A stretch of DNA of 64,000 nt from Nelumbo lutea. Taxonomy: Eukaryota; Streptophyta; Magnoliopsida; Proteales; Nelumbonaceae. Each line of letters begins with the position of its first letter. The stretch's first letter is position 1. Shown here piece by piece: positions 20,747 to 30,822 of this stretch. The position numbers were made by a program, and so were the translations under genes. Location: contig JAKGHH010000001.1 in NCBI GenBank assembly GCA_022828595.1, positions 208,134,348 to 208,198,347 on the forward strand. Direction: 5' to 3'. The notes under the pieces are model-generated. The model was given only the letters and a program-made list of their open reading frames with translations, searched no databases and had not been told where the DNA came from.

Positions 20747-20970
20747 GAGTTCCTGACAGAAACTGCAGCTGCTGCGTTACGCTATTGAGATCGTTCTGCT
20801 GGTAGGAGCAAGCTTGATCTTTGTCGGGATTGCTGGGTTTGGAGCTTACAGGATTTTGAGGAGGAGAGTGAAAGGGAGACTCGGGGGGGAGGGGATATCC
20901 CCCAGTCCTTACAGTGATTTGGGTTCAGCGAGCTTTCGATCGATCGAGATGTGCAAATAGTGATGATAGT
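20747..20970 (+). other. Short ORF with one predicted membrane segment, not recognised
   Basis: The frame reads KLQLLRYAIEIVLLVGASL then IFVGIAGFGAYRILRRRVKG and RLGGEG, ending in a stop near 20970. One strongly hydrophobic segment followed by an arginine-rich stretch suggests a single-pass membrane protein. An upstream in-frame stop precedes it and no start ATG is visible, so it may be an exon or a relict. The family is not recognised. Confidence 0.3.
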
Positions 20971-21102
20971 AGTGGGTTCAGCGAGCTTTACGCCGGCGAA
21001 CTACTGTTCGTCCTCATGAACAGAGCACCACACGATTTCCTCTTCAATGCTTTTTACACTTTTCCATTATTTTCCCACATCTACAACCATCTACAACCAA
21101 AT

Positions 21103-22273
21103 AGTGGAAGTTTAAATTTTTACACTTACTCATCCCATCCCATCCCATCCCACCCAAACTTGCCCTCAAACCAGACGGAGGTTTGATTCCAAACTGATTG
21201 CATACAGTTTAGAGCGCATTTGGCTTTTTGAAACTTTGCTTATTGCAACACAAGAAGGAAAAGTAGGAAAAAGTAATGGTGAAAGCGCACGGAATGTGGG
21301 ATTTGAAGTCATGTATCCAAACTAGACCTGTTCATGGGCTGGGCCAGGCCGGGCTCGGGCCTAGCTTTTACTATTCATTAACAGAAATATGTTAGGCCCG
21401 AGCCCAAGCCCGGCCCGACCAACAGGCCTACAACTTGGGCCCGAGCCCAGCCCAAATAAAAAGCCCGAAGCCCAAACCCAAGCTCGAAGCCCGACCTAAT
21501 AAAAAAATTAGAAATTTTCCCTATTCAATAATCAATATAAATAAGAATTTATTTACATTAAAAAAATATATATTAAAAAATATATATATATATAAAGAAG
21601 GGAAAGAGGATGTGGAAAAGAAGAATTTGGTTGGAAAAAAAAGGGAAATAGGTAAAAAAAAGAGGGGTATTCAACTAGGTTTTCTAGGTTTATTTATAGG
21701 TCGGGCCAGGCTATTTTGACAAATCCCGAGGCCGATTCGAATTTATTGCGGGCCGGGCTTTTTGGCCCGAGGTTAAGTCCACGGGCTTATATACCTGTTC
21801 AAGCCCGTCCAGGACTGGGCCGGGCTGGAACGACCCGTTGGGCCACCCAACCCATGAACAGGTCTAATCCAAACGAAAAGAAGAGGGACAAACAGTGGAA
21901 GTATAAATTTTTACACTTACCCATCCCAATGATCCCATCTCATCCCACCCTTTCCCACCCCACCCAAACTTTCCCTCAAATCTGATGGAGGTTTGATTCC
22001 AAACTGATTGCATACAGTTTAGAGCTCATTTGGCTTTTTGAAACTCTGCTTATTGCAACATTTCGTAGACAAGAAGGAAAAGTAGGAAAAAGTAATGGTG
22101 AAAGCGCGCGGAATGTGGCTTTATTGAAATTTGAAGTTATGTATCCAAACGAAAAGAGGAGGGACAAACGAAAAGAAGGAAAAGTAGGAAAAAGTAATGG
22201 TGAAAGCGCGCGGAATGTGGCTTTATTGAAATTTGAAGTTATGTATCCAAACGAAAAGAGGAGGGACAAACAG
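21103..22273. repeat. Tandemly repeated segment upstream of the F-box gene
   Basis: A unit beginning agtggaagt(t/a)taaattttt recurs at 21103 and 21894. Removing the MITE inserted in copy 1 leaves about 239 bp between copies. A shorter third copy of the end of the unit (aagaaggaaaagtaggaaaa) follows with a 102-bp offset (22071 and 22173). Units include ccatccc-type runs, gaaagcgcgcggaatgtgg and tccaaacgaaaaga. The array lies within 210-1380 bp of the F-box start codon, so it occupies the probable promoter. Confidence 0.8.
21323..21866. mobile_element. hAT-type MITE, 544 bp, 8-bp target duplication
   Basis: The ends are tagacctgttcatggg and its inverse cccatgaacaggtcta, flanked on both sides by atccaaac (21315-21322, 21867-21874). 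An 8-bp duplication is the hAT signature. The interior is full of ggcccg/cgggcc words plus an AT-rich core, with no transposase. A diverged relative lies at 36141-37040. Confidence 0.85.
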
Positions 22274-22481
22274 GGATAGAGAATGCGCCCCTGAATTTTG
22301 TAGTTTCTGTGTTGCATGGCAAGTGAAGTGAATTCGTTTGTATCAGTTCCAACTGAGGCTTATTGTGTTCTTGTGTCGAATGATAACTCACCTGTTGCAG
22401 AGAAAAAAAAACTAATGACTGTATTTGTTTTGTAGTGATTTGCCAAAGTTGTTTGTTATTATTGAAGAAAGGCAAGTCTCA

Positions 22482-23528
22482 ATGATGGTTCAGCAACTTC
22501 CTGACGGTATGATCTTTGAAATCCTCACCTATGTTCCAGCTGATACACTATATGAACAAAGGTTGGTATCCAAGATGTGGCATAAGTTCATATCAGACCC
22601 TATTTTCATCAGTGTCCACCTCTCTCATGCAGAGTCTGGTTTGATTTTTCAAGACTTCAGTACAGAAAAGCTCAGGTACAAGGTTAATTTCTTGTATTTA
22701 GAAGAGGGGAGGTTCAGGACCAAAGATTTGAAGCTTCCCCTCCTATCTGGAGCTAAAATCCGTGCTACTTGCAATGGTTTAATCTTGCTGGAGGACATCC
22801 CTGAATCTGGAGACTTGTCTGTGGCTAATCCTGTCACTAAACAATGGATCAAACTCCCCCCAGCTCCAAATAAATTGCTGTCATCTAGACGCATTTATGC
22901 ATCTCAATATGGATTCACATGGCATCCTGGCACAAATGAGTACAAAGTTTTTTGCTTCAGTGAAAGAAAAGCTGTATGTTTGATACTAACATTGGGATCT
23001 GATAAATGGGAGCTTGTTAATGTACCTGAACAATTTATCCAACTTGCTCGTGATAATACTTCTGTTAATGGCTTCTTGCATTCAATAGATGGAGATTTTG
23101 ATGATGGAGACAAAGAGGACATGCTTTCCATGGACACAGCTGATAAAAGTTTCCACAAGAAAAAACTTCCGAAATGTCGAGGGGAGCAAGATAAACTGTT
23201 GGAATTAGGGGGTTCTTTGTCATTCATAAGCCGAATTGATTCTACAGCAGAATTTGAGATATGGGTTTTGAAGGATTTTGATAAAGGGGATTGGATTAAA
23301 CTTTACAGTGTTAAACTTGACGTGGATGTGAAGTTAGCTAACTCAAGAAGCCTAGGTTCAGCTAAGCCGATCTGTAGTTTGATGAATGGCAAATTAGTAG
23401 TTTTTGCAGTTGATAGATCCTTCTATGCAGCAAGCACCCAACAGCCATGGGTGAAAAGGATATGGAATCTCAAAACAGAGCATTGTTTGACACATTTGAA
23501 CACCCTTGTTTCTTGCAGAACATTTTAG
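22482..23528 (+). CDS. F-box/F-box-associated-domain protein
   Basis: An open frame of 348 codons starts at the first ATG in frame. The N-terminus MMVQQLPDGMIFEILTYVPA with LYEQRLVSKMWHKFISDPIF is an F-box (about residues 4-45), which in this family binds SKP1 and places the protein in an SCF ubiquitin ligase. It is followed by an F-box-associated (FBA) region, about residues 90-300, with ATCNGLILLEDI, VANPVTKQWIKLPPAP and YGFTWHPGTNEYKVFCF. FBA regions bind substrates; the target here is unknown. No stop or frameshift interrupts it. The upstream sequence actgtatttgttttgtag at 22417-22434 looks like a splice acceptor, implying a 5'UTR intron. The preceding frame could extend to 22425 only from a non-ATG codon. 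A poly-A signal aataaa lies near 23714. Its promoter is filled by tandem repeats and a MITE. Confidence 0.88.
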   Translation: MMVQQLPDGMIFEILTYVPADTLYEQRLVSKMWHKFISDPIFISVHLSHAESGLIFQDFSTEKLRYKVNFLYLEEGRFRTKDLKLPLLSGAKIRATCNGLILLEDIPESGDLSVANPVTKQWIKLPPAPNKLLSSRRIYASQYGFTWHPGTNEYKVFCFSERKAVCLILTLGSDKWELVNVPEQFIQLARDNTSVNGFLHSIDGDFDDGDKEDMLSMDTADKSFHKKKLPKCRGEQDKLLELGGSLSFISRIDSTAEFEIWVLKDFDKGDWIKLYSVKLDVDVKLANSRSLGSAKPICSLMNGKLVVFAVDRSFYAASTQQPWVKRIWNLKTEHCLTHLNTLVSCRTF

Positions 23529-24683
23529 AATTGCTTGCTCACATTGTGCTTTAATTTCACTGTGGAGTCATGTTATAACCTACTTTCAAATTTCAATATC
23601 TTTCTGTGTTCTTGGATTCTATGTTTTCAAAACCATCCTGTGGTATTACTGTTATTTGTTAGTATTGAAGCCTGTAGAATAATATTGTATTGATCTTGTA
23701 TTGAAGCGTATAGAATAAAGTTGGCTTTGATAGTACAAATATGCAAGGCATTGAGCTTTGATAGATTCAATAGTTTCAACTTTCAACGAGTTGTGGTGAT
23801 TTATGTTTTTGTATGGTAAACTATGTGACCTATCTCTTTGTGTAAAAATGCTAAATGTTCAGTTTATTCTTTCATTATTCAAGGAAAGAACGTAGACAAC
23901 ATTCCTCTATCACAACTTCAGCGGACCCAATCTGAGTCCAGATTGACCCAACCTGCAATTTTACATGTTCTGGACTTGGATTTTTGATCTTTCGGCTGGG
24001 CCTGATCCCAAAAGAACAATGTTTTTAGATTGGCCCCAAAAATTCAGACTTATTTTATTTTTATGGCTGGGTGAGGGCCTAGTCCTTAGGTGGTCCTAAC
24101 CCAGCCCAAGCTTATTTCAATCCGAGCCTGGCCAAACTATATACATATACATATATGTATATATAAATATATATTTACATGCACATTCTTAATAAACCAT
24201 ACATAAATACTTAAATACATACATTTATATCAAATTTTAGTGTAGGCTCATTGACTCACCCGAACATGGCCTATGCCCGAACTCAACCTGAATGCATCAA
24301 ATTCCAGTACAGGCGGCTAGGCCTAGGTTGGACAGTACAGGCTTGAACTGAGATTGGCCATAGATCCAACTCTTAGGGTTGGGCCTTGGTTTAGTTTAAA
24401 GTTTAAACCCGACCCAGCTGCCTGACATGCAACCGTCTTTGTCTCTACTTGACCATTTGCCAAGGTGAAACAAGTACAAAAGCTAGTAGAGGTGGCTCTG
24501 TTTGTTAAGGCTACATTTGTTTTGGATGCGGATTCCATTCACAGTAGATGGGAGTGCAGATATTTACTTTTGGTGAGGAAGAGGAATATCGCTAAGCATA
24601 CTCTCACGGGTATGATTAGAGAGATGTACTCTCCTAGTTTAAAGAGAATGTCTCAAATACATGGATGCATTATAGTTGTCAAG
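23529..24683. other. 3' flank of the F-box gene and decayed repeat, no gene seen
   Basis: The first 200 bp is probable 3'UTR with aataaa-like signals near 23690 and 23714. From about 23930 to 24450 the sequence has many ggcct/cccaa words of the kind found in the hAT-type elements here, with a ta-rich core at about 24135-24175. No clean ends or target duplication were found. Confidence 0.4.
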
Positions 24684-24793
24684 CTAAAGTTACAAGAGAC
24701 ACCCCTGTCATATGGGGTTTGTGATAAAGACCCCCTACCTAAAGTTACAAGAGACACCCCTGTACTATGGGGTCTGTAATAAAAACCCCCTGT
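24684..24793. repeat. 55-bp tandem pair resembling a Mutator-like terminus
   Basis: The sequence ctaaagttacaagagacacc begins at 24684 and again at 24739, with cctgt, tatggggt and ataaa following in both. Words of the type acaccccTgtactatgggg are typical of the ends of some Mutator-like elements, but no matching inverted end was located. Confidence 0.6.
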
Positions 24794-24959
24794 ACTTTGC
24801 GTTGCGATAAAGATCTCCTTATACTATAACCGTGAGACAAAGACCCTCTTAATTTATGTTAATTTACGGTTAAAATCTACCGTTTTAATCCCCATAATAC
24901 CCTTATAATAAATACTCGAGGGGAGAAAAGTACCGTGTATCTTCTTCAACCTCGCGATT

Positions 24960-25708
24960 CAGGAACAGCAGCGGCTACAAAGATGGGTCATCATCGTGGC
25001 AAATGGATTGCCATCCGTTGTCGATGAGCACCAGCCCCGGCGGGATGTACTTTAAGATGTACTTTAAGATAAAAGGCGTCCCAGGTGCACCAACCAAACT
25101 TGTCTACTATTCCTGGAGGAGTCTGAAGGTTCCTAGGTGAACCCTCACCACCTTCATTGCGTCTTTAACAAGACTATATGCATCATCTCCGGCATGCATG
25201 TACAGTGAGCTCCTGAAGCTTGAGCTTGTCACTTGTGTCGACCCGCTCTCTACACAAATGTCCAAGTTGTCGTCGTCGCCTGGGTGGAGAGAAGCATGGA
25301 ATGACCCTTCAATGAGGGGAAGCAGAAGAACATAAGGACGGCCGAAGTCCGACTTGTCCAGAATCATGATCTGGGTCTCGTGTTCGACATCGCTGCCTTT
25401 GTCTCCCACCCAATGCGTCGTCCACCAGACTTCGAATTTAAAGATGCTCATGAACTTAATTCCCCTGAGCTTGCCTAGAGAGACGACGTGCCACTCTTCG
25501 ATTCTTAGACATCAAAACCCACATAACAACCGACCGTGTTTGTTGCCTTGTCCGTAGATGGAGTCGCTACAATATCCAAAGGGACACCTGTGAGGATGGG
25601 GTGCCCGTTGGCAACGAAATTCGAACCATTGAGAGTAACTAACGATGGCCGTCCATCGTCGGTGACCCCAATAAGGTCTCTAGATCCTTTGATCAAACTA
25701 GGGGCTAT
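24960..25708 (-). pseudogene. Raffinose synthase (galactinol-sucrose galactosyltransferase) 5' fragment
   Basis: Minus-strand frames read APSLIKGSRDLIGVTDDG, VTLNGSNFVANGHPILTGVP, KATNTVGCYVGFDV, then after a frame change HVVSLGKLRGIKFMSIFKF, EVWWTTHWVGDKGSDVEHET, IMILDKSDFGRPYVLLLPL and ICVESGSTQVTSSSFRS, ending DKFGWCTWDAFYLKVH. This is the N-terminal third of a raffinose-synthase-type enzyme (glycoside hydrolase family 36 lineage), which transfers galactose from galactinol to sucrose. The expected start ATG reads ata at 25706-25708. There is a frameshift near 25505, a short duplicated KVH codon set and a deletion before LVLIDNGWQSI. The rest of the gene is absent. The 5' flank resembles a real 5'UTR, with a TATA-like tctatttaagg on the minus strand near 25855. 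Confidence 0.88.
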
Positions 25709-25856
25709 GGGATGTGGAGATCCAAGTTAGTACAACACGCGCACAGAAAAGAATGAAGAGATGAAATAGGTGTATATACACAGAAAATGAAGAGCCGAGT
25801 CTGATCAAGATCAACGCATGCAAGGAAAGGCCCAGGAATACCGCCTTAAATAGACT

Positions 25857-26070
25857 AACCAAAAGGGGGAATCTGGATGCGATCACGGAGAAGATGAACA
25901 GTGCTTTATCTCCTCACAGACTGTCAGTACCTAACCAAAAGGGGGAATCTGGATGCGACAAAGAAGGGGCATTGTATCTCGTAAATCTACGAGATCACGG
26001 AGATTGCAACAAGTGGGTTTCTGAGCAGTTGGTCTCTCTTTATCTCCTCACAGACGGTCAGTACGTAGTT
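25857..26070. repeat. Local imperfect duplications beside the raffinose-synthase fragment
   Basis: aaccaaaagggggaatctgg occurs at about 25857 and 25932, and tttatctcctcacagac at about 25904 and 26039, each followed by gtcagtac. These small duplications show local rearrangement at the edge of the pseudogene. No coding content. Confidence 0.6.
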
Positions 26071-26224
26071 CTCATAAAATACAACAAGAACTTTAGTTTA
26101 CTTTGTCCTCTAAAAACAAATAAGTTATTTTAAGATACAGTGAATTTAATTATAATTAATTTCTCTAACAAATTAATAACTTTATTTAGAAAGTTTTTCT
26201 TATGTGATATCTATGCTTGAGACA

Positions 26225-26380
26225 GTATCATGCAGACAGCGAGGTACCTCTAGTGCATGTTAGAGGTAACCCTTTGCTTACGTGTTTTGACAAATACTTG
26301 AACCAATTTCTCATGGAACATTATTGTCTAGATATATTCCTATGTTCCCACACTCAACATGCATGATTGGGGGCAGGAGT
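26225..26380 (-). pseudogene. Kunitz inhibitor remnant (3' end)
   Basis: The stretch contains tgttcccacactcaacatgc followed by atgattgggggca, matching the complement of the cysteine-rich C-terminal coding region of the intact Kunitz gene (30112-30140). Lower down, ctctagtgcatgttagaggt resembles the sequence just downstream of that gene at 29922-29942. The hAT element starting at 26381 truncates it, and no Kunitz sequence was recognised beyond the element's right end. Confidence 0.65.
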
Positions 26381-29373
26381 TAGAGGTGTAAAGTGGGCCA
26401 TGCTTCCCTCCTACCTCCCGGTGAAAATTTTGGGGGTCGGTCTGGCGCAGCCCACGGCCCAGGCCCATGCAAGCCCGTGTCATGTCATAGGCCTGGGCTG
26501 GGCCGGGCTATAGGCCGTGTCAGGATGGGCCATAGGGTGGGTCTTGGGCATGGGCCGAACCGGGATAAACTGATTTTTTTGACATTTTTTTTTAAATTTT
26601 GATTTATTTTCTAAGTAAAAGTGTAAAACTAAAATATTTAATTTTCCTTTGAACTTTGGGAATTATTTGAAAAATTAAAAAATGAGAAATGGGAAATCTA
26701 AGTTATCTAACACATAAATGAAAAAAAATTGCTTAACCAAATAAGAATGATGTAATAACAAATTGGAAGAAAAATAGGAATTTTATTTCATTCAAATTTG
26801 AATGATACAAATTACAAATACAATGATTGGATCATTGGATGAATGAAATATGAAAATGAAATAAATTAATAAAATATAAAAAATATAATATAGTTAAAAA
26901 TTGAAAATACAAAATTACATTGTTAAAAAAATAAAAAATAGCAAATAAATTAAATAAAATTAAAAAAGTTTTACAATAATTTGAAAAAAAAATTCTATAT
27001 AACTAGTCAACTTCATGAATCATGATTTTAATCATCTGCTTCAGGTGAAATATCCGGTGTAGTATCATGCCCTCCTTTATCTTGTAATCTATCTTATGCA
27101 TCTAGACAATCCTTAAAGCAGATGCACATCTCTATATTTTCATCATTTATACAGCTTCTCTTGTCATCCAACACCCTAATACCTGTACTAAAACAAGACT
27201 TTGATGGAACTGTAGACACCAGAGGGGTTAGTAGATCATATGCCATGGCGGCGAGAACTAGATAATTTTTTGAAGGTTCACAACACCAGGCTAAAATATC
27301 AAAATTATTTGTTCCCTCACCTAGACTAGAAAAAATTGCTTGTAAATAAAAATTAAGTTCAGTAAATGAACTTGTTGTAGAAGACTAGAAGTAGCAGATT
27401 TCTGCCTTCTACTTATTAAATAAAAAAGTTTTTTTCTTCTACTACTAGGCTCAAGATCAAAAGTGGAAGATGATGTACAAGTTGTCCGAATATTTCCTAC
27501 TATTTTAGATTCATATAAACTATACATTTCAAATAACAAATTATTAATTTCTTCTTTTTTTATTTCTAATTTCAATATTCATATTTTCACAATATGTTTC
27601 AAGTAAAATATCTAAACCATATTTCCTAATCATAGGGTCTAATATTGTAGCTACACAATAAAGGGGAGAAATGTTCTCCCAATATTTTTTAAATTTATTT
27701 TCCATTTTTTCAATAATACATTTAAATTGTGGATTATTTCTATATTTTGCAAAACAATAACTAATTATCATAAATTGATAAGGTAAATTATAACTAGTTG
27801 GATAATAAATACTTGATAATTCATTAATTGCATCATAAAAATGTTTTAAAAAATCTCTTATACAAATGATCATTTCCCAGCCTTCTTCAAATATAATATC
27901 AGTAGGCATTTTTGCATTATAAAAATCAGTAAGAATTTGTTTATGAGAAATACAACTTTCTAACGTAGCATAGGTAGAATTTCACATATGTTTTACATCT
28001 AATATAAATTGTTTATATTTTAAACCATAATTTTGACATAAATATTTAAATTTTTGTTTCCTTGCCCCTGAACTTTTAATATATATAATACAATTTCTAA
28101 TTTTAGAAATATGAGTAGAAATAATATTCAAGGCATTTTGAATACATAAATTTAAGATGTGACATGCACATCTGATATGAAATAATTTACCTTTTAAACA
28201 TTGTTTTAATTGAGATTTTAAAATATTTATTGCAAAGTCATTATTGCTGGCATTATCAAAACTACATAAGTATGTAAAGTATTTAAAATACTTGAAGTAA
28301 TAGCTAAGCCAGTATGTGGCCTTTCAAGCCTGGTAAAACTTAAAATCCTTTTATTTAAAATTCAATTTTCATCAATAAAATGAATGGTAACACAAATATA
28401 ACTTATATTAAATTTAGATGTCCAAACATCAGAAGTAATTGCAACTTTAGAATTAAGATTTGATAACAAATAAATTACATTTTGTTTATATGAATAAAAA
28501 AAATTTAAAGCATCTGATCTAATAGTATTCCAAGAGACTTTTTTATATTGTGGATTTATAGAATTACACAACCATTTTTCAAACTTAGTTTCTTTAGCTA
28601 ATATAAATGGTTGTTCTACATGTACAATATACTTTGCTAATTCTTGCCTCATTTTTTCTTATGAATATTTAAATGTACCAAAACTCCCCTTCCTAATTTG
28701 TGTTTGTGTTGTTTCTCTCCCTTCTTCTTCTTCCTTCTCATGTGTGATCAAATGTCTACTCAAATGACCGTACCCAACCCTTACTACACTAGCTAACATC
28801 TTTTCTACATTTTTGCTAATCTGCTCTTTTTCCCTTCCCCTCAATATCCTCTACTTTAAAAATTTTCCAAACTGGGCTACTCAACTTAGAGGCCCTCTTT
28901 TTTTTTTTTTTCCCCTAGTATCAGTACCAGGGGTGAAAGTTCCACTTCCATCAATAACAATAGCATCAGTGCTAACACTATCATGATGCGATTGAATATC
29001 GTCAACAGTGAACATGTTGGGGAATCGGTTTTGGGAAGAATCGATCATTTTTTTAATTCTAAAAAGATAAAAAATTAATTTAATTGGACTTACCTGGATT
29101 GCCGGTTCAGAATTCCAACTTGATTTCAATGGTTAAATCCTTTCAACGTCCAAGCCTCCCAATTTGAGATATTTGAGCTAGTTGAGTAAGCCTTATTCTT
29201 GTTGAACAATCGTGGCGTGCCGTGTCAACCTGTGGACTACGAACTCCTAGCCCAGCACGACATGGACCATCTTGTCAGGCCTGGTACGGCCTACGGGCTG
29301 TCGTGCCATGTTGTGCCAGGCCGGTCCAATTTCATGCTGGGTCGCAGGCGATCCAGCTCGATTTACATCTTTA
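26381..29373 (-). mobile_element. hAT transposon (RICESLEEPER/BED type), decayed
   Basis: Imperfect inverted ends tagaggtgtaaa and tttacatcttta are flanked by gcaggagt (26373-26380) and gtaggagt (29374-29381), an 8-bp target duplication with one mismatch. Both subterminal regions are rich in ggcc/gggcc words. The minus-strand interior encodes a degenerate hAT transposase. Total length is 2993 bp, close to autonomous hAT size. Confidence 0.85.
27080..29129 (-). pseudogene. hAT transposase, multiple frameshifts
   Basis: Reading from high to low coordinates, an N-terminal piece (28881-29129) precedes a BED-type zinc finger region with SSPVWK and GYGHLSRHLITHEK (about 28700-28880). Then come MRQELAKYIVHVEQPFI, PQYKKVSWNTIRSDAL and SDVWTSKFNISYICVTIHFI (28362-28652), then DAINELSSIYYPTSYNLP and PLYCVATILDPMIRKYGLD (27544-27909). 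The last part is the dimerisation region ELNFYLQAIF, FDILAWWCEPSKNY, STVPSKSCFSTG and ICFKDCLDA (about 27100-27355). The order is that of BED/hAT transposases. Frame changes and stops inactivate it. Confidence 0.85.
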
Positions 29374-29381
29374 GTAGGAGT

Positions 29382-30018
29382 GAGTAAAGGGATGGGCTTT
29401 ACCCAGAATTAAAAGGAGTTGACCTCAAATTTGCCTTGAACTGTCCCTACCCAATTTGTTGTAGAGTAGGCTATGGTTCTAAATTTTTGGAAATGGCTCC
29501 CACCCAAGCCGGGTCTAAGTCAAGTGGTTTACTCTACCTAAACTGACTTGATGAAATAGTCTTGTTTGGCCTTGGTGGAACCTGTCTTGGAACCGAACAT
29601 GCCCTAAAATAAACCCCAAAATACCTTTGGGAATGTAAAGATTTAAACCCAAGTACTCATGGTTATAACGGCCATGGTCTGGCTTTCCCATTTAGTTACT
29701 GAAGTGATTTGATCATTTGTTTTCACTTTAATATTTGAATGTATACAATAAGTAATGTAAAAGGTAATATATACACACACACGAGTTGGATGAAATGCGA
29801 AAAAAAAAATAAAAAACAAGAAAACATATATAACTTCAAAGAATAAAGTACTCGGTGAGAGAAGGATGTAAAAATGTAGAAGATGTATTGGATGAGAGAA
29901 TGTTTATCATAACCAGATGCCTCTAATGCAGGTTAGAGGGAACCTTTCTTTATTTAAATGTTTTTTCATGCCATGAAGTTGCTTAATTATTAGTACATTA
30001 CATTGGCCTAATTACTAA
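29382..30018. other. Intergenic stretch; possible tRNA-derived SINE fragment on the minus strand
   Basis: No gene is seen. Minus-strand reading of about 29630-29705 has agtaactaaatggg and then cttgggtttaaatctt, loosely like pol III A and B boxes of a tRNA-derived SINE. The 3' portion adjoins the Kunitz stop codon and is probable 3'UTR. Confidence 0.3.
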
Positions 30019-30684
30019 TTACTTGGCCTTCATGAACACGAAAGGAAACCCTTTCTCACGAAAAAGTGAGAGCGCTAGCCCCGCCGTTTCATCATCTATT
30101 GATACTCCAATGTTCCCACACTCAACATTGCATGACTGGGGGCACACATTTGGGCAGTAATAAAGCCGGTAGTGTTGTCCGGGTCGGGCACTTGGTGTTT
30201 TGGTTTCGACCTTTTCAATCTTGAACCAATTTCTCATAGTTTCGGGACCAGGCTTTCCCGGTTCTCCTCCGACCAAGATGCTTGGCCTCAAACGCATGCC
30301 TTCCGGCACTTTCTTATCTTTCATGTCTTCCACTTGCCAAACTCCAGGCATGTCCACGAATTTAATGTTGAGGTCTGTAGATTCAACGATAGTTTTCCCC
30401 TCAGATGGATTAGCCGGAGAGAAAGTCACCGGCGAACTCAAATTTTTAAACTCGCCACCGCTACCCAGCATTACTTTCGTAGCCCCATCTACTTTGTAGG
30501 GTATTGCGCTGCCTCCAATTTGTGTGATATCCCAAAGAATATGGTAGGGCTGTTCAACTTCCAGCTCCTTGCCTTCTGTATCCACCACCGCTTGCTTTTC
30601 AGACTCAGATTCGGCCATAGCTTTTGGCTGAACAATGGACACCACAATCAACAGACATGAGATAATTAGAAATTTAGTCCCCAT
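30019..30684 (-). CDS. Kunitz-type (STI/miraculin family) protease inhibitor, atypical cysteines
   Basis: A single-exon ORF of 221 residues begins with a hydrophobic signal peptide (FLIISCLLIVVSIV, cleavage probably near residue 24), so the product enters the secretory pathway. After it comes the Kunitz signature VVDTEGKELEVEQPYHILWD (about 33-52), then FSPANPSEGKTI, LNIKFVDMPGVWQVED and HYRLYYCPNVC. Length and order fit the STI family, whose members inhibit serine or other proteases or have become storage or defence proteins. Four cysteines cluster at 177-189. The first disulfide pair seen in classical members (around residues 40 and 86) is missing, so inhibitory activity cannot be assumed. 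The frame is intact. A TATA box lies about 120 bp upstream. The gene and its promoter are partly duplicated in inverted orientation at 43.6-45.1 kb. Confidence 0.9.
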   Translation of the reverse strand: MGTKFLIISCLLIVVSIVQPKAMAESESEKQAVVDTEGKELEVEQPYHILWDITQIGGSAIPYKVDGATKVMLGSGGEFKNLSSPVTFSPANPSEGKTIVESTDLNIKFVDMPGVWQVEDMKDKKVPEGMRLRPSILVGGEPGKPGPETMRNWFKIEKVETKTPSARPGQHYRLYYCPNVCPQSCNVECGNIGVSIDDETAGLALSLFREKGFPFVFMKAK

Positions 30685-30797
30685 GATCCAACCAAATTAG
30701 CAAATTAAAGGTCTGTAGCTACAATTAATACTCCAGTTCCGATAGCTATGGAACTAGAATTGCGATATGAGAGGAGGGAGGTCTGCACTTAGCCACT

Positions 30798-30822
30798 TAC
30801 CTTTATATATATATATATACAC
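30798..30822 (-). promoter_or_regulatory. TATA region of the Kunitz gene
   Basis: On the minus strand the ta-repeat followed by tatataaaggtaag sits roughly 120-135 bp before the start codon, the right distance for a core promoter with a short 5'UTR. The same block is conserved upstream of the duplicated copy (about 44650-44675). Confidence 0.6.

Noticed and set aside
28284..28652. Possibility that the hAT transposase is intact and expressed
   Set aside because: The BED, catalytic and dimerisation parts lie in different frames with stops between them.
30172..30660. Long plus-strand frame (162 codons) across the Kunitz gene
   Set aside because: It is the antisense shadow of the intact minus-strand inhibitor, which has a signal peptide and family motifs. 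The plus frame has none.
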